This document shows positions 27,063-36,069 of a stretch of DNA of 64,000 nt, piece by piece. A model generated the notes under the pieces. That model was not told the origin of the DNA and made no database searches. It worked only from the letters and a program-made list of their open reading frames with translations. The position numbers and the translations under genes were made by a program. Location: assembly GCF_002252475.1 (NCBI RefSeq), contig NZ_NNRK01000021.1:24473-88472 (forward strand), in the 5' to 3' direction. The stretch comes from Brucella rhizosphaerae (GTDB taxonomy: Bacteria; Pseudomonadota; Alphaproteobacteria; Rhizobiales; Rhizobiaceae). Numbering within the stretch: the stretch's first letter is position 1; every line of letters starts with the position of its first letter.

Positions 27063-27943
27063 CCTTCGAGCCACGTGTCGAGTTGCTGCGGATTCTCACC
27101 AATCCACTTGGTCACGGCGGCTTTTGCCTCCATACCATCTTCCAGGATCAGCTTCATCATTGTACTTTCCATCGCGGTATCGAACTTCAGGTTCGAGAGG
27201 AAATGCGAAACATTGGGGCAATCTGTTGCATAGTTTTTGCGCGTAAGAGTTTCTACAGTTGCCGCGCCGTCATCCGGCCCAAAGACATTATCGCCATTCT
27301 CAAGATAGGTCAGCTTGTATTTAATGTTCATCGGATGCGGGGTCCATGCGAAGAATACAATAGGCTCGTTCTTCCGCACTGCATTTTGAACCTGTGAAAG
27401 CATTGCCTGCTCACTGGACTCTGCCAACTGGAAATCCTTTAGTCCAAATTTGTCGTTCTCGACCATGGTTTGGATTGTGGCATTGGCGCTGCTGCCGGCT
27501 TCGATACCGTAGATCTTGCCACCAAGCTGATCCTTGAAATTGGCTATGTCTGCGTATTGCTTGATATCAAGATTCCCACCTGTGGTCGCAAGGCCGATCT
27601 TGGCCCCTTCCAGATTAGTCGCCGCTCGTTCTATCTTGTTGCCTTCCAGATAAGGCTTTCGTACTTCTTCCTGAAGTGGCATCCAGTTTCCAAGAAAAAT
27701 ATCAATTTGTCCGTTTTCAAGTGATTGCAGGGTCACGGGTACAGACAGAATAGTTGTCTGAGGTTCGTAGTCAGCCAATTCTAACAGAAGCGACGCTAGT
27801 GCCGTCGTTGCGGTGATGTCGGTCCAGCCGACATCTGAAAATTTCGGCGTCTTGCAGGCGTTCTCTTCTGCGGCATGGGCGGAAATCACCAGCATGCTCG
27901 TGATCGCAGTTGTGGCGAGGCATAGATTGAGCTTCTTCATCAT
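27035..27943 (-). CDS. choX: choline ABC transporter substrate-binding protein, 3' end replaced by IS6
   Basis: A signal peptide (ISAHA-AEENA) is followed by ChoX/ProX-type motifs: FSDVGWTDITATTALASLLL, IDIFLGNWMP, KIYGIEAGSSANA, ESSEQAMLSQVQ, FFAWTPHPMNIKYKLTYL, FGPDDGAATV. These match the choline-binding ChoX branch better than general ProX. Native sequence ends at TWLEG. The last residues (VLLQTFHQ) come from the IS6 end at 27062, so about 15-25 C-terminal residues are missing. ChoX is normally followed by choW and choV, and these are absent because the toxin locus begins beyond the IS. Transport is therefore probably lost. Confidence 0.85.
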   Translation of the reverse strand: MMKKLNLCLATTAITSMLVISAHAAEENACKTPKFSDVGWTDITATTALASLLLELADYEPQTTILSVPVTLQSLENGQIDIFLGNWMPLQEEVRKPYLEGNKIERAATNLEGAKIGLATTGGNLDIKQYADIANFKDQLGGKIYGIEAGSSANATIQTMVENDKFGLKDFQLAESSEQAMLSQVQNAVRKNEPIVFFAWTPHPMNIKYKLTYLENGDNVFGPDDGAATVETLTRKNYATDCPNVSHFLSNLKFDTAMESTMMKLILEDGMEAKAAVTKWIGENPQQLDTWLEGVLLQTFHQ

Positions 27944-28459
27944 TCGTTCCCTGGTTTATTATTGAAACGTATATGATACGGGAACCTGAAAAGGTCCGTT
28001 TACATTTTACGCATTAAAGTTTGCGTTTTGCGAATTGTAGAAGCCTGCCCAGCTATGGTGAATGTTTTGCGCAGTTGCTGGACGTTTGGGTCGGATATTC
28101 GCACTGGAAGCACATTGCGTCTCAGATGCAGTGCATAAAAGGCTTTAGCTTTGGGAACTGTTTTAAGGGCTATGAATAGTTACCTGTTCCCATGATATCG
28201 CAATAATGCGTCAGGCGGCCAGGAAGTGTTGTCGCCAATTTGGTCTGAGACTGGGTTTCCTCCAAAACCCTCAGCGATAGCATCGATAATTGAGGTTCGC
28301 GCGCAAAGCATTGGCATTGGAGTGGTTGGAATTACCGCGAAACGACAGAGTTCAACCGCGTATTGACGGACACCTCCAGCATAAACCGGCGAAACGCCGG
28401 TACAGGCTGAACGAGATCATCCGTATTCTACTCGCATCAGGTTTTGAAGGAGTAGTGGA
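27944..28459. other. intergenic region between choX and the TPP enzyme
   Basis: About 515 bases between divergent genes with no convincing frame. Two small inverted repeats are visible: GGGTTT...AAACCC around 28,253-28,270, and the perfect 17-base palindrome ACCGGCGAAACGCCGGT at 28385-28401, 58 bases before the TPP gene, which could be a regulator site. Confidence 0.4.
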
Positions 28460-30211
28460 ATGCGCGGCGCGGATATTTTGGTCCAAATGTTGATTGGCTA
28501 TGGCGTGGAGACAATCTTCGGAGTGCCGGGCGACACCAATGTACCTCTCTATGAAGCGCTTCAGCAGCGGGAGGGAGAAATACGCCATATCATGGCGCGT
28601 GACGAACGTTCCGCCGGCTATATGGCGGATGCCTACGGACGCTTTACCAACAAACCGGGCGTTTTCGAATGTCCGTCGGGTGCGGGTGCTATGTATTCGC
28701 TGCCGCCTGTCGCTGAATCGAACGGATCTTCAATACCAGTGATCCTCCTGACCATCGATATTCCACTGCCCGGGGAGGGACGTGGTGTTCTGACCGAGCT
28801 TGATTGCGCCAAACTGTTTGAGCCGGTGACAAAGCTTTCCGTTCAAGTGAAATCTGCCGAGAAATTGCCAGAAATCATCCGCCGCGCGTTTCGTGTGGCC
28901 TGTTCCGGTAAACCTGGCGCGGTCCATCTCCAGATCCCTGAGGATATGCTTCTCGCCGAGGTCGACCCTGCGCGTATTTCGCTGCATGTTGAAGAAGAGT
29001 GTAAAACCTTCCCGGCTTTCCCCACACTGCCGCCAAAGCAGAAGTTGCATGAACTGCTCGAACTGATTGCCAAGGCAGAACGACCTCTGATCGTCGCGGG
29101 TGGGGGCGTCAATCGTGCCCGTGCAGGCAGCCAGATTTCAAGGTTGGCCGAGAAGTATAACATTCCGATGTGTACAACGATGACTGGGCAGGGCGCGATC
29201 GATGACGATCACCGTCTGGCCATCGGTGTGATTGGCGACAATGGGTATCATCCCCATGCCAACTGGGCATTGGAACATTCCGATTTTACTTTGTTTGTTG
29301 GGTCGCGTATCGGTTCGGTGGTCACGATCGGCTGGACATTCCCCAAGATCACACTCAATCGCCGACTGGCACAGATCGATATTTCGCCTGAAATCATGGC
29401 TAACAATTACGAGAATCTGCTCTCCATTCAGGGCGATGCATTGCTGGTTCTTGAAGAACTGTTGCAGATTGAGCTGACAATAGAGCCCAAAAAGCACGAT
29501 GGCTGGATCGAGGAATTGAATGCCAGCAGGCGCATTTTCTGGGAGCATGCCGAGGAAGCTTTAAACGACGAGCGCGTGCCTTTGCGTCCGGAACGGGTTG
29601 TACGTTCCTTTAATGAAGCACTCAGTCAATCTGGCCAACCAGCCCTGATATACTCCGATGCCGGTACACCGACGCCCTATATGACCCGCTTTCTGAAGAT
29701 AAATGATCAGGAAACGCGTTTTGCCATTCCGCGTGCCTTTGGTGGTCTTGGATCAGCACTTCCCGCAACAGTTGGTGCATGGCGTGCCGACCCCACCAAA
29801 CGGCCCATCGGACTGTTTGGGGATGGTTCATTCGGCATGACGGTAGGTGAGCTTGAAACGCTGGTGCGATTGCAGGTGCCTGCTATTTTGATCCTTTTCA
29901 ACAATGCAACTTTCGGCTGGATCAAAGGCCTGCACCGGCTGAAAGGGCACAACCAATGCTTTGGCGTCGATTTTCTTGCTCCCAAAGGTCAAGCAATCGC
30001 CGAAGCTTATGGCTTAAAAGCATGGACGGCAAAAACTGCTGATGGGGTTGATACAGCCCTGGAGGAAGCCTTCGCATGGAAAGATGGGCCATGCTTCATC
30101 GACATTCATGTTGAATCAATCGCTGACCGTGTTCCCCCAGTATATTCATGGCTTTTGAAGCGCGGTGAAAACCCGCTGGATTTGAAGCCTGTTGAGCGTT
30201 CCTATATCTAA
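28460..30211 (+). CDS. thiamine-pyrophosphate-dependent enzyme (acetolactate synthase-like)
   Basis: The 583-residue protein has the three TPP-enzyme domains. The N-terminal Pyr domain has GVETIFGVPGDTNVPLYEAL and a catalytic Glu-type region near MARDERSAGYMADAYGR. A central domain has LIVAGGGVNRARAG. The C-terminal PP domain has GDGSFGMTVGELETLVR followed by NNATFGWIKG, the GDG...NN metal and diphosphate motif. It resembles the acetolactate synthase, benzoylformate decarboxylase and sulfoacetaldehyde family; the substrate is not clear. A GAAGGAG site precedes the ATG. It ends convergently with the LysR gene. Its position next to the amino-acid cluster suggests a 2-oxo-acid substrate, but this is inference. 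Confidence 0.85.
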   Translation: MRGADILVQMLIGYGVETIFGVPGDTNVPLYEALQQREGEIRHIMARDERSAGYMADAYGRFTNKPGVFECPSGAGAMYSLPPVAESNGSSIPVILLTIDIPLPGEGRGVLTELDCAKLFEPVTKLSVQVKSAEKLPEIIRRAFRVACSGKPGAVHLQIPEDMLLAEVDPARISLHVEEECKTFPAFPTLPPKQKLHELLELIAKAERPLIVAGGGVNRARAGSQISRLAEKYNIPMCTTMTGQGAIDDDHRLAIGVIGDNGYHPHANWALEHSDFTLFVGSRIGSVVTIGWTFPKITLNRRLAQIDISPEIMANNYENLLSIQGDALLVLEELLQIELTIEPKKHDGWIEELNASRRIFWEHAEEALNDERVPLRPERVVRSFNEALSQSGQPALIYSDAGTPTPYMTRFLKINDQETRFAIPRAFGGLGSALPATVGAWRADPTKRPIGLFGDGSFGMTVGELETLVRLQVPAILILFNNATFGWIKGLHRLKGHNQCFGVDFLAPKGQAIAEAYGLKAWTAKTADGVDTALEEAFAWKDGPCFIDIHVESIADRVPPVYSWLLKRGENPLDLKPVERSYI

Positions 30212-30213
30212 GC

Positions 30214-31128
30214 TTATAACGCCACAGGCTGATGGCGTCTGTGGCGTTTTGCTTCCGCAATGAACCAGTCGCGAAAGAGGCGAACATTTTTCGAGCCCTG
30301 ACGCGCCTGCGCTGAGCAAAGAAAATAACTCTCTCCTGATGTCTGGACACGCTCCAGCGCCAGTTTGAGTTTTCCAGAAGCTAACTCATCCTGCACGAAA
30401 ATCCTGGGGGCGATCGCAAGACCCATACCAGCAACTGCACATTGGATGATCACATCATGTGTTGGCAGGCGCGGGCCAAAGATGCGCTTATTATAGTGGA
30501 TACCCGCACCCCGTAGCCAGTGAAGCCATAGGCTGGGCCTATTTGAGTTCTGTATCAGCGGAAAGTCGAGCAATTCGACATCGCCAGTCAGCCTGTTCTC
30601 AGGAACGACGTCTGGCGACCCCACCACGACGAGTTCTTCTGGGAACAACAGATGACTGCGCACGTTCGCCCAGTTGCCGATGCCACGCAGCACGGCCAGA
30701 TCAAGGTCGGACTTACCCCAGTCGAGATCATGTGAACACGGAAATACTTCAAACCATATTTGTGGATGCGCTCTGGCGAAGTCGCTGATGATGCTTGGTG
30801 CCCATTTCCGCATCAGTGTGGGCGGCAGACCAATCTTAAGCATTCCTTGCGTCTTGTATCCACGAACTGCATCCATAGATACTTCTTCAAGTTTCGCGAG
30901 AATGCGCGAAACTTCGTCGTAATAGCTCTGCCCTTCTTCCGTCAATACCAGTCGTGGCCCTGCGCGCTCAAAAAGCTTTAGGCCGAGAAAAGATTCAAGA
31001 TTCTGGATCTGACGGCTAACGCCGCTTTGCGTCATACCGAGATTTTCCGATGCACGTGTGAAGCTCAGATAGCGCACCGAAGCATCGAAAGCGTGCAGCG
31101 CAGAAAGGGACGGAAGAAAGCGGCGCAT
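30214..31128 (-). CDS. LysR-family regulator (GcvA-like)
   Basis: From the ATG at 31128 (GGGGA site upstream) the protein is 304 residues and begins MRRFLPSLSALHAFDASVRY. The HTH spans about residues 20-45 (SFTRASENLGMTQSGVSRQI), followed by the dimerisation helix and a substrate-binding domain (LKIGLPPTLMRKWAPSIISD). This start is favoured over the upstream ATG pair at 31152 and 31149, which lacks a ribosome-binding site. It is divergent from the Lrp gene and convergent with the TPP gene; its target could be either. Confidence 0.88.
   Translation of the reverse strand: MRRFLPSLSALHAFDASVRYLSFTRASENLGMTQSGVSRQIQNLESFLGLKLFERAGPRLVLTEEGQSYYDEVSRILAKLEEVSMDAVRGYKTQGMLKIGLPPTLMRKWAPSIISDFARAHPQIWFEVFPCSHDLDWGKSDLDLAVLRGIGNWANVRSHLLFPEELVVVGSPDVVPENRLTGDVELLDFPLIQNSNRPSLWLHWLRGAGIHYNKRIFGPRLPTHDVIIQCAVAGMGLAIAPRIFVQDELASGKLKLALERVQTSGESYFLCSAQARQGSKNVRLFRDWFIAEAKRHRRHQPVAL
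30218..30248. terminator. bidirectional hairpin between TPP and LysR genes
   Basis: The stem AACGCCACAG...CTGTGGCGTT with an 11-base loop is followed by TT on the plus strand. It lies 7 bases after the TPP gene stop and within the last codons of the LysR gene. It fits a terminator for the plus-strand gene. Confidence 0.6.
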
Positions 31129-31243
31129 CGGATTTCCCCAAAATTTCATCATGAGTTTAAGTCATGCATTATCCAATTTTCAATGCTTTTATTTGATGAG
31201 AAAGCGCCGCATTCTCATTGGAAAATAACGATAAGGGAACACG

Positions 31244-31708
31244 ATGGACTATGGTGATAGTATCGACCGCAACCTGGTGAGTATCCTGGAAGAAAACGCA
31301 CGCTTACCTGCGAGCGAACTGGCGCGGCGGGTGGGTCTTGCCCGATCGAGTGTTCAGGAGCGGATCGGCCGTCTGGAGCGACGCGGTGTAATACTGGGTT
31401 ATCGCGCCATCGTTCGTCGGACGAAGGATGACAGCAGCATTTCAGCCTATCTGTTCATCACAGCATCGCAGCGCATCGTACAGCGCTTGTTTGGAGCCTT
31501 GCGTGCTTATCCGGAAATTCTTGCAGCAGATGCTATCAGTGGCCCGGCGAACATATTGTGTCGGGTCCATGTCGGGTTTCTTGAAGATCTGGAAGCACTG
31601 ATTGAAGAACTGGCGCAGATCGAAGGGATCGAGAATGTCAGTTACTCGGTGGTCCTTTCCAATAAGTTTAACAGAGAAAGCAGCCTGGCGCATTCAAGCG
31701 CACAGTAA
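31244..31708 (+). CDS. Lrp/AsnC-family regulator
   Basis: 154 residues. The N-terminal HTH (NLVSILEENARLPASELARR, VGLARSSVQERIGRLERRG) is followed by the ligand-binding RAM/AsnC domain (SISAYLFITASQR, ISGPANILCRVHV). An AAGGGAA site precedes the ATG. It is the first gene of a plus-strand cluster of amino-acid transport and modification genes and is the natural candidate to control it in response to an amino acid. Confidence 0.9.
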   Translation: MDYGDSIDRNLVSILEENARLPASELARRVGLARSSVQERIGRLERRGVILGYRAIVRRTKDDSSISAYLFITASQRIVQRLFGALRAYPEILAADAISGPANILCRVHVGFLEDLEALIEELAQIEGIENVSYSVVLSNKFNRESSLAHSSAQ

Positions 31709-31736
31709 TGCTCGGTTCAAACAAGAGGGAAACACA

Positions 31737-32570
31737 ATGAATAGACGTAAGTTTATCCAGACAACGTTTTTGGGCGGTGCAGCGGTCATGCTAGCGCCCG
31801 GATTTTCATGGGCTGTCGAAGAAGGTGCGACACTGAAAGCCATCAAGGATCGAGGCGCTCTGCGCATTGGTGTGTTCAATGGCACGCCGCCTTACTATCA
31901 GAAAAATCTCGCCACAGGCGAATGGGATGGCTTTTGCGTTTCCATGGGCAAAGATCTGGCTGAAAATATCGGCGTTCCACTGGAAATGGTAGAAACCACC
32001 TGGGGTAATTCTGTCATGGACCTTCAGAGCGGCAAGATCGACATTATGTTTGCTCTCAGCAATAATCCTGAACGCGCAAAAACCGTCGATTTCACCGAAG
32101 CCATGATGGACAATGTCTTTACCGTCATCACCAGTAAGGACCGCGAGATCAAAAGCTGGGAAGAATTGAACAAGCCGGAAATCCGTGTCACGGTTGATCT
32201 GGGCTCCACGCAGGATCTTTTCGCCCGCAAAACGCTGCCCAATTGCACGCTTGTTGCGCTTAAAGGTGCAGATGAAACGGTTATTGCACTACAGTCCGGC
32301 CGGGCTGATGCGATTGTGCAGGTTGCTCTGATGTCCGTGGTGACAGCGCATAAGCTTGGCGCGAAGTTTAAAGTATTTGTTCCGGAGCCGCTGGATAGCC
32401 AGCCAACGACGATTGGCGTGCGCAAGGACGAAAAGGGCGAATTCCGCGACTATGTTGATGTTTGGCTGAAAAAGAGTCGCGAGGAAGGCAAGGTCAACGA
32501 ATGGATCGTCAGCAGTCTTTCGCTTGTCGGCATTCAGCCATCTGACCTGCCGCCAACCCTGAAGTTCTGA
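31737..32570 (+). CDS. amino-acid ABC transporter substrate-binding protein
   Basis: The ATG at 31737 (AAGAGGGA site) gives 277 residues; the open frame to 31602 overlaps the Lrp gene and should be trimmed. A twin-arginine-like signal MNRRKFIQTTFLGGAAVMLA is followed by a family 3 solute-binding fold (LRIGVFNGTPPYYQKN, WDGFCVSMGKDLAE, DIMFALSNNPERAKTVDFTE, GSTQDLFARKTLP). It should deliver a polar or acidic amino acid to the permease and ATPase encoded downstream. Confidence 0.9.
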   Translation: MNRRKFIQTTFLGGAAVMLAPGFSWAVEEGATLKAIKDRGALRIGVFNGTPPYYQKNLATGEWDGFCVSMGKDLAENIGVPLEMVETTWGNSVMDLQSGKIDIMFALSNNPERAKTVDFTEAMMDNVFTVITSKDREIKSWEELNKPEIRVTVDLGSTQDLFARKTLPNCTLVALKGADETVIALQSGRADAIVQVALMSVVTAHKLGAKFKVFVPEPLDSQPTTIGVRKDEKGEFRDYVDVWLKKSREEGKVNEWIVSSLSLVGIQPSDLPPTLKF

Positions 32571-32583
32571 CGCGTCAACCATC

Positions 32584-33297
32584 ATGCAGCAGCAGCAAAG
32601 ATCACTCGGTGTCATCATGCTTGACACTGGCTTTCCGCGTCCGCCTGGAGATGTCGGCAATTCAGCGTCATGGGAAATGCCGGTGCGCTTCACAAGGGTA
32701 AGTGGTGCGTCACCCGATAAAATCATCCGTCACGGTGGTGCAGGATTGATCGAAAACTTCATCGCGGCAGGGGAAGTTTTGATTGATCAGGGTTGCAGCG
32801 CGCTGGTTACCTCCTGTGGTTTCATGGCCAGGCATCAAAGTGTTCTAAGTGCAAAACTATCAGTGCCGATAGCAACGTCCAGTCTGCTTCAATTACCGAT
32901 GGTTAGTACCCTGATAGGGCCTCATCGCAAAGTGGGTGTGATCACCTATGATAAAGCCAGTCTCGATGATGCGATTTTTATCGCCTGTCGTGCCGATATA
33001 AGAACACCAAGGATTGGTATGCCAAACGACGGGGCATTTCGGGATCTGATTGAAGGCAGCGGGAATTATGATCGCGCCGCGCTTGAAGCTGAAATCATAC
33101 TTGCGGTGCAATGGCTTCAGTCAGACCATCCTGATCTTGGTGCCATTGTTTTTGAGTGCACGAACATGCCGCCATTTCGACCAGCAGTTGCAAAAGCCTG
33201 TGGCTTGCCGATCTTCGATGTTTTGTCGCTTGGGCATTGGCTGTTCAGCTCAACGTCATCCCGTGCCTTTGCCGGGATGTCAGAAAGAGTGAATTAA
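32584..33297 (+). CDS. Asp/Glu-racemase family protein 1
   Basis: 237 residues with the two-cysteine pattern of the Asp/Glu/hydantoin racemase superfamily: LVTSCGFMARH and VFECTNMPPF hold the two catalytic-type cysteines. It opens GVIMLDTGFPRPPGDVGN, a motif shared with the second racemase-like protein at 36070. It lies 13 bases after the binding protein gene and overlaps the permease start (TAATG). It may racemise the transported amino acid; maleate-isomerase-like or other activity cannot be excluded. Confidence 0.8.
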   Translation: MQQQQRSLGVIMLDTGFPRPPGDVGNSASWEMPVRFTRVSGASPDKIIRHGGAGLIENFIAAGEVLIDQGCSALVTSCGFMARHQSVLSAKLSVPIATSSLLQLPMVSTLIGPHRKVGVITYDKASLDDAIFIACRADIRTPRIGMPNDGAFRDLIEGSGNYDRAALEAEIILAVQWLQSDHPDLGAIVFECTNMPPFRPAVAKACGLPIFDVLSLGHWLFSSTSSRAFAGMSERVN

Positions 33298-33953
33298 TGG
33301 ACTATCAATGGGACTTCTCCGGCCTCTGGCAATATCGAGGATTGTTCCTCCAGGGGCTGGCCTACACTGTCGGCTTCACAGTGATCACGGTGCTTGCGGG
33401 TATTTTTGTTGGCACAGTCTTCGCTTTGGGCAGGCTTTCTGGCAATAAAATCATTACCGTGCCCATTATGACTGTCGTCGAGATATTTCGCTGTACACCA
33501 GTACTGGTGCAGCTCGTCTGGTGCTATTACGCGCTGCCCATGCTCATCGGGTTTGAAATTTCACCAGCCATGGCGGCATTCATCACACTTACATTTTATG
33601 GAGCGGCATTTTACGCGGAAATCATCCGCGGCGGCATTGTTTCAATAGACGCCGGGCAATGGGATGCGGGGCGTGCTATCGGTATGCGTCGCGGTCAGCT
33701 CATGGGTAAGATCATTCTACCGCAGGCGTTACGCCGTATGGTGCCGCCACTGGTCAACCAATCAGTGCTTCAGCTTAAGAATACATCGCTTCTGTCGGTT
33801 CTTGCTGTACCCGACCTTCTTTATCAGGGTCAGCTCGTCACCTCGGCAACCTATCGTCCACTTGAAACCTACACCTTGATTGCAGTGCTGTATCTCGCAG
33901 TTCTCTTTCCGCTGACACGGCTCGCCCATGGGCTGGAAGGCAGGCTGAAATGA
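33297..33953 (+). CDS. amino-acid ABC transporter permease
   Basis: 218 residues from the ATG at 33297, which overlaps the stop of the racemase gene. Several membrane segments are visible (TVGFTVITVLAGIFVGTVFA, MAAFITLTFYGAAFYAEII) with the conserved cytoplasmic EAA loop (DAGRAIGMRRGQLMGKIILP). It belongs to the HisM/GlnP family. Only one permease gene is present, so the transporter is likely a homodimer. Confidence 0.9.
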   Translation: MDYQWDFSGLWQYRGLFLQGLAYTVGFTVITVLAGIFVGTVFALGRLSGNKIITVPIMTVVEIFRCTPVLVQLVWCYYALPMLIGFEISPAMAAFITLTFYGAAFYAEIIRGGIVSIDAGQWDAGRAIGMRRGQLMGKIILPQALRRMVPPLVNQSVLQLKNTSLLSVLAVPDLLYQGQLVTSATYRPLETYTLIAVLYLAVLFPLTRLAHGLEGRLK

Positions 33954-33990
33954 GGAGCTGTATGAAGCGCCATTCTAGTGGAGACACGCC

Positions 33991-34761
33991 ATGAATGCTG
34001 GACCTATGATTGAAGTGCGCGGACTAAAAAAGTCATTTGGCGACATCGAAGTCCTGCGCAATATCAGCCTTGCCGTCGAGCGAGGTCAGGTTGTAGCCCT
34101 GATAGGGCCAAGTGGCTCCGGTAAATCGACGCTGCTGCGCAGCCTTAATCTGCTTTCGTTGCCTGATGCGGGTTACATCGCAATCGGCGAGCAGAAGATA
34201 GATTTCTCTTCAGGGAATGTTTCTCTGAAGGATAAATATCTCGCGGCATTCCGTGCCAATACCGGTATGGTGTTTCAGAACTTCAATCTGTTTCCGCATA
34301 TGAGCGTTCTCGATAACGTCATGGTCGGCCCGGTTACAGTTCTGAAACAGGACAAAAAATCCGCTCGTGATCTGGCAATGGAATTGCTGGAAAAGGTAGG
34401 GCTTGCAGCCCGTGCTGATGCTCGACCCGAGCAGCTTTCCGGTGGTCAGAAACAGCGTGTGGCGATTGCGAGAGCGCTCGCCATGCGTCCCGAAGTGATG
34501 CTGTTTGATGAGGCCACTTCAGCTCTTGATCCAGCACTGGTCGGTGAAGTTCTGGCGGTAATCCGGCAACTGGCTGAGCAGGGCATGACGATGATCCTCG
34601 TCACTCATGAAATGGCATTTGCACGTGACGTTGCTGACAAAGTCATATTTATGCAGGACGGCTATGTCGTTGAAACGGGTAATGCACGTGAGATGATCAA
34701 CGAACCCCGTGAAGCCGCAACCCGAGAGTTCCTGAGCCACTTTCATGGTGGCCTCGCATAA
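33991..34761 (+). CDS. amino-acid ABC transporter ATP-binding protein
   Basis: 256 residues with Walker A GPSGSGKST, Q-loop MVFQNFNLFPHM, signature LSGGQKQR, Walker B VMLFDEATSALD and the switch His in LVTHEM. It is typical of the GlnQ/HisP class. It forms the transporter with the preceding permease and binding protein. A start at the internal ATG (34006) is possible. Confidence 0.93.
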   Translation: MNAGPMIEVRGLKKSFGDIEVLRNISLAVERGQVVALIGPSGSGKSTLLRSLNLLSLPDAGYIAIGEQKIDFSSGNVSLKDKYLAAFRANTGMVFQNFNLFPHMSVLDNVMVGPVTVLKQDKKSARDLAMELLEKVGLAARADARPEQLSGGQKQRVAIARALAMRPEVMLFDEATSALDPALVGEVLAVIRQLAEQGMTMILVTHEMAFARDVADKVIFMQDGYVVETGNAREMINEPREAATREFLSHFHGGLA

Positions 34762-34787
34762 GCGCACGCGCAGAACGGATAAATGTC

Positions 34788-36044
34788 ATGACGGGCAATG
34801 TTATTGTCGTCGGGGCTGGTATTATCGGCTCCACCACCGCATTGCGACTGGCTGAGGCTGGCCTTAAGGTAACACTATGTGATGGTTCAGAGCCGGGCGG
34901 CCAGCAAAGTGCGAGCTATGGCAATGGTGGCTGGATCAGCCCTGCTTCCATTATTCCAATGAGCATGCCGGGTCTTTGGCGACAGGTTCCAGGCTTTCTG
35001 CTTGATCGCAACGGGCCGCTAACACTTGACTGGAGATCTGTACCAAGACTGGCGCCGTGGCTCATGCGGTTTTTGCTTGCAGGAGCAACGAAATCGCGTG
35101 TGACGAAAACTGCAGCCAAGCTCAACTGGTTGCTCAATGATGGCCCCCAAAGGCATCTCGATCTTGCGAAGAAGACTGGGCAGGGGCATCTCATTGTGCA
35201 GAAGGGGTTGCTTTACGCTTATCCTGATCGTTCTGCTTTTGAGGCTGAGGCTCTCAGCTGGCAATTGCGTCGCGACAACGGCGTTCTATTCAACGAATGG
35301 CAGGAAGCAGAACTACGCGAACGTGTCCCGGCGCTTGGAAGTAATTTTCGTTTTGCCATTCATGTGACGGAAGGCGCACATTGTCTTGATACAGGTACTT
35401 ACGTTTCCGGGATTGCTGCACAAGCCGAAACAGCGGGCGTTCAGTTCATCCGCAAGAATGTTGTAAGAGTTCTCAGTGGGGTTTCCCCACGAGTCGTCTT
35501 CGATGACAATGAGAGTGTTGCTGCTGATCATGTTGTGCTTGCAGCAGGCATTCATTCAGGGCGCATTATGCGTGATCTTGGCATGTATGTGCCGATGCAA
35601 AGTGAGCGCGGCTATCACGTAACCCTGCCGATGAGCAAACTGCCCTTCGATATACCGATCATGCCGAGCACAGGGCGAATGGGCAATACGCCCACCAATA
35701 TGGGATTGCGGCTTTCAGGTCAGGTTGAACTGGCAACAGTGGAAAAAGCACCGGACTGGCGACGTTCAGAAGTACTGTTAAAACACGCTCTGGCGAGTTA
35801 TCCCAATCTGACAAAGCAGGATTTTCAGCATCTCAAATTTTGGATGGGGCATCGGCCATCACCTGCGGACGGAGTTCCGATTATAGGCCAATTTGCACGC
35901 TATTCCGGAGTTATCGCAGCTTTCGGCCATGGTCATATCGGGATCGCTGCAGCACCCAAGACTGCCGATATGGTTCTCGAAGCGATTAACAATGTGTCTT
36001 CAGAAAGCGCTCGCGCTTTCTCGCCGGCTCGGTTCGGTCACTAG
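34788..36044 (+). CDS. FAD-dependent amino-acid oxidoreductase (DadA-like)
   Basis: 418 residues. N-terminal dinucleotide-binding motif VVGAGIIGSTTALRLAEAG, a DAO fold, and a C-terminal region with GVIAAFGHGHIGIAAAP. It resembles D-amino acid dehydrogenases that oxidise a D-amino acid or secondary amine to a 2-oxo acid. Lying between transporter and racemase genes, it probably acts on the imported compound, and its keto-acid product could feed the TPP enzyme at 28460; that link is inference. Confidence 0.88.
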   Translation: MTGNVIVVGAGIIGSTTALRLAEAGLKVTLCDGSEPGGQQSASYGNGGWISPASIIPMSMPGLWRQVPGFLLDRNGPLTLDWRSVPRLAPWLMRFLLAGATKSRVTKTAAKLNWLLNDGPQRHLDLAKKTGQGHLIVQKGLLYAYPDRSAFEAEALSWQLRRDNGVLFNEWQEAELRERVPALGSNFRFAIHVTEGAHCLDTGTYVSGIAAQAETAGVQFIRKNVVRVLSGVSPRVVFDDNESVAADHVVLAAGIHSGRIMRDLGMYVPMQSERGYHVTLPMSKLPFDIPIMPSTGRMGNTPTNMGLRLSGQVELATVEKAPDWRRSEVLLKHALASYPNLTKQDFQHLKFWMGHRPSPADGVPIIGQFARYSGVIAAFGHGHIGIAAAPKTADMVLEAINNVSSESARAFSPARFGH

Positions 36045-36069
36045 TAACCAATTTCAGAGGAATGATACG

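Noticed and set aside
35893..36069. N-terminal extension of the second racemase-like protein
   Set aside because: It overlaps the oxidoreductase gene and the ATG at 36070 has a ribosome-binding site and aligns with the paralogue.
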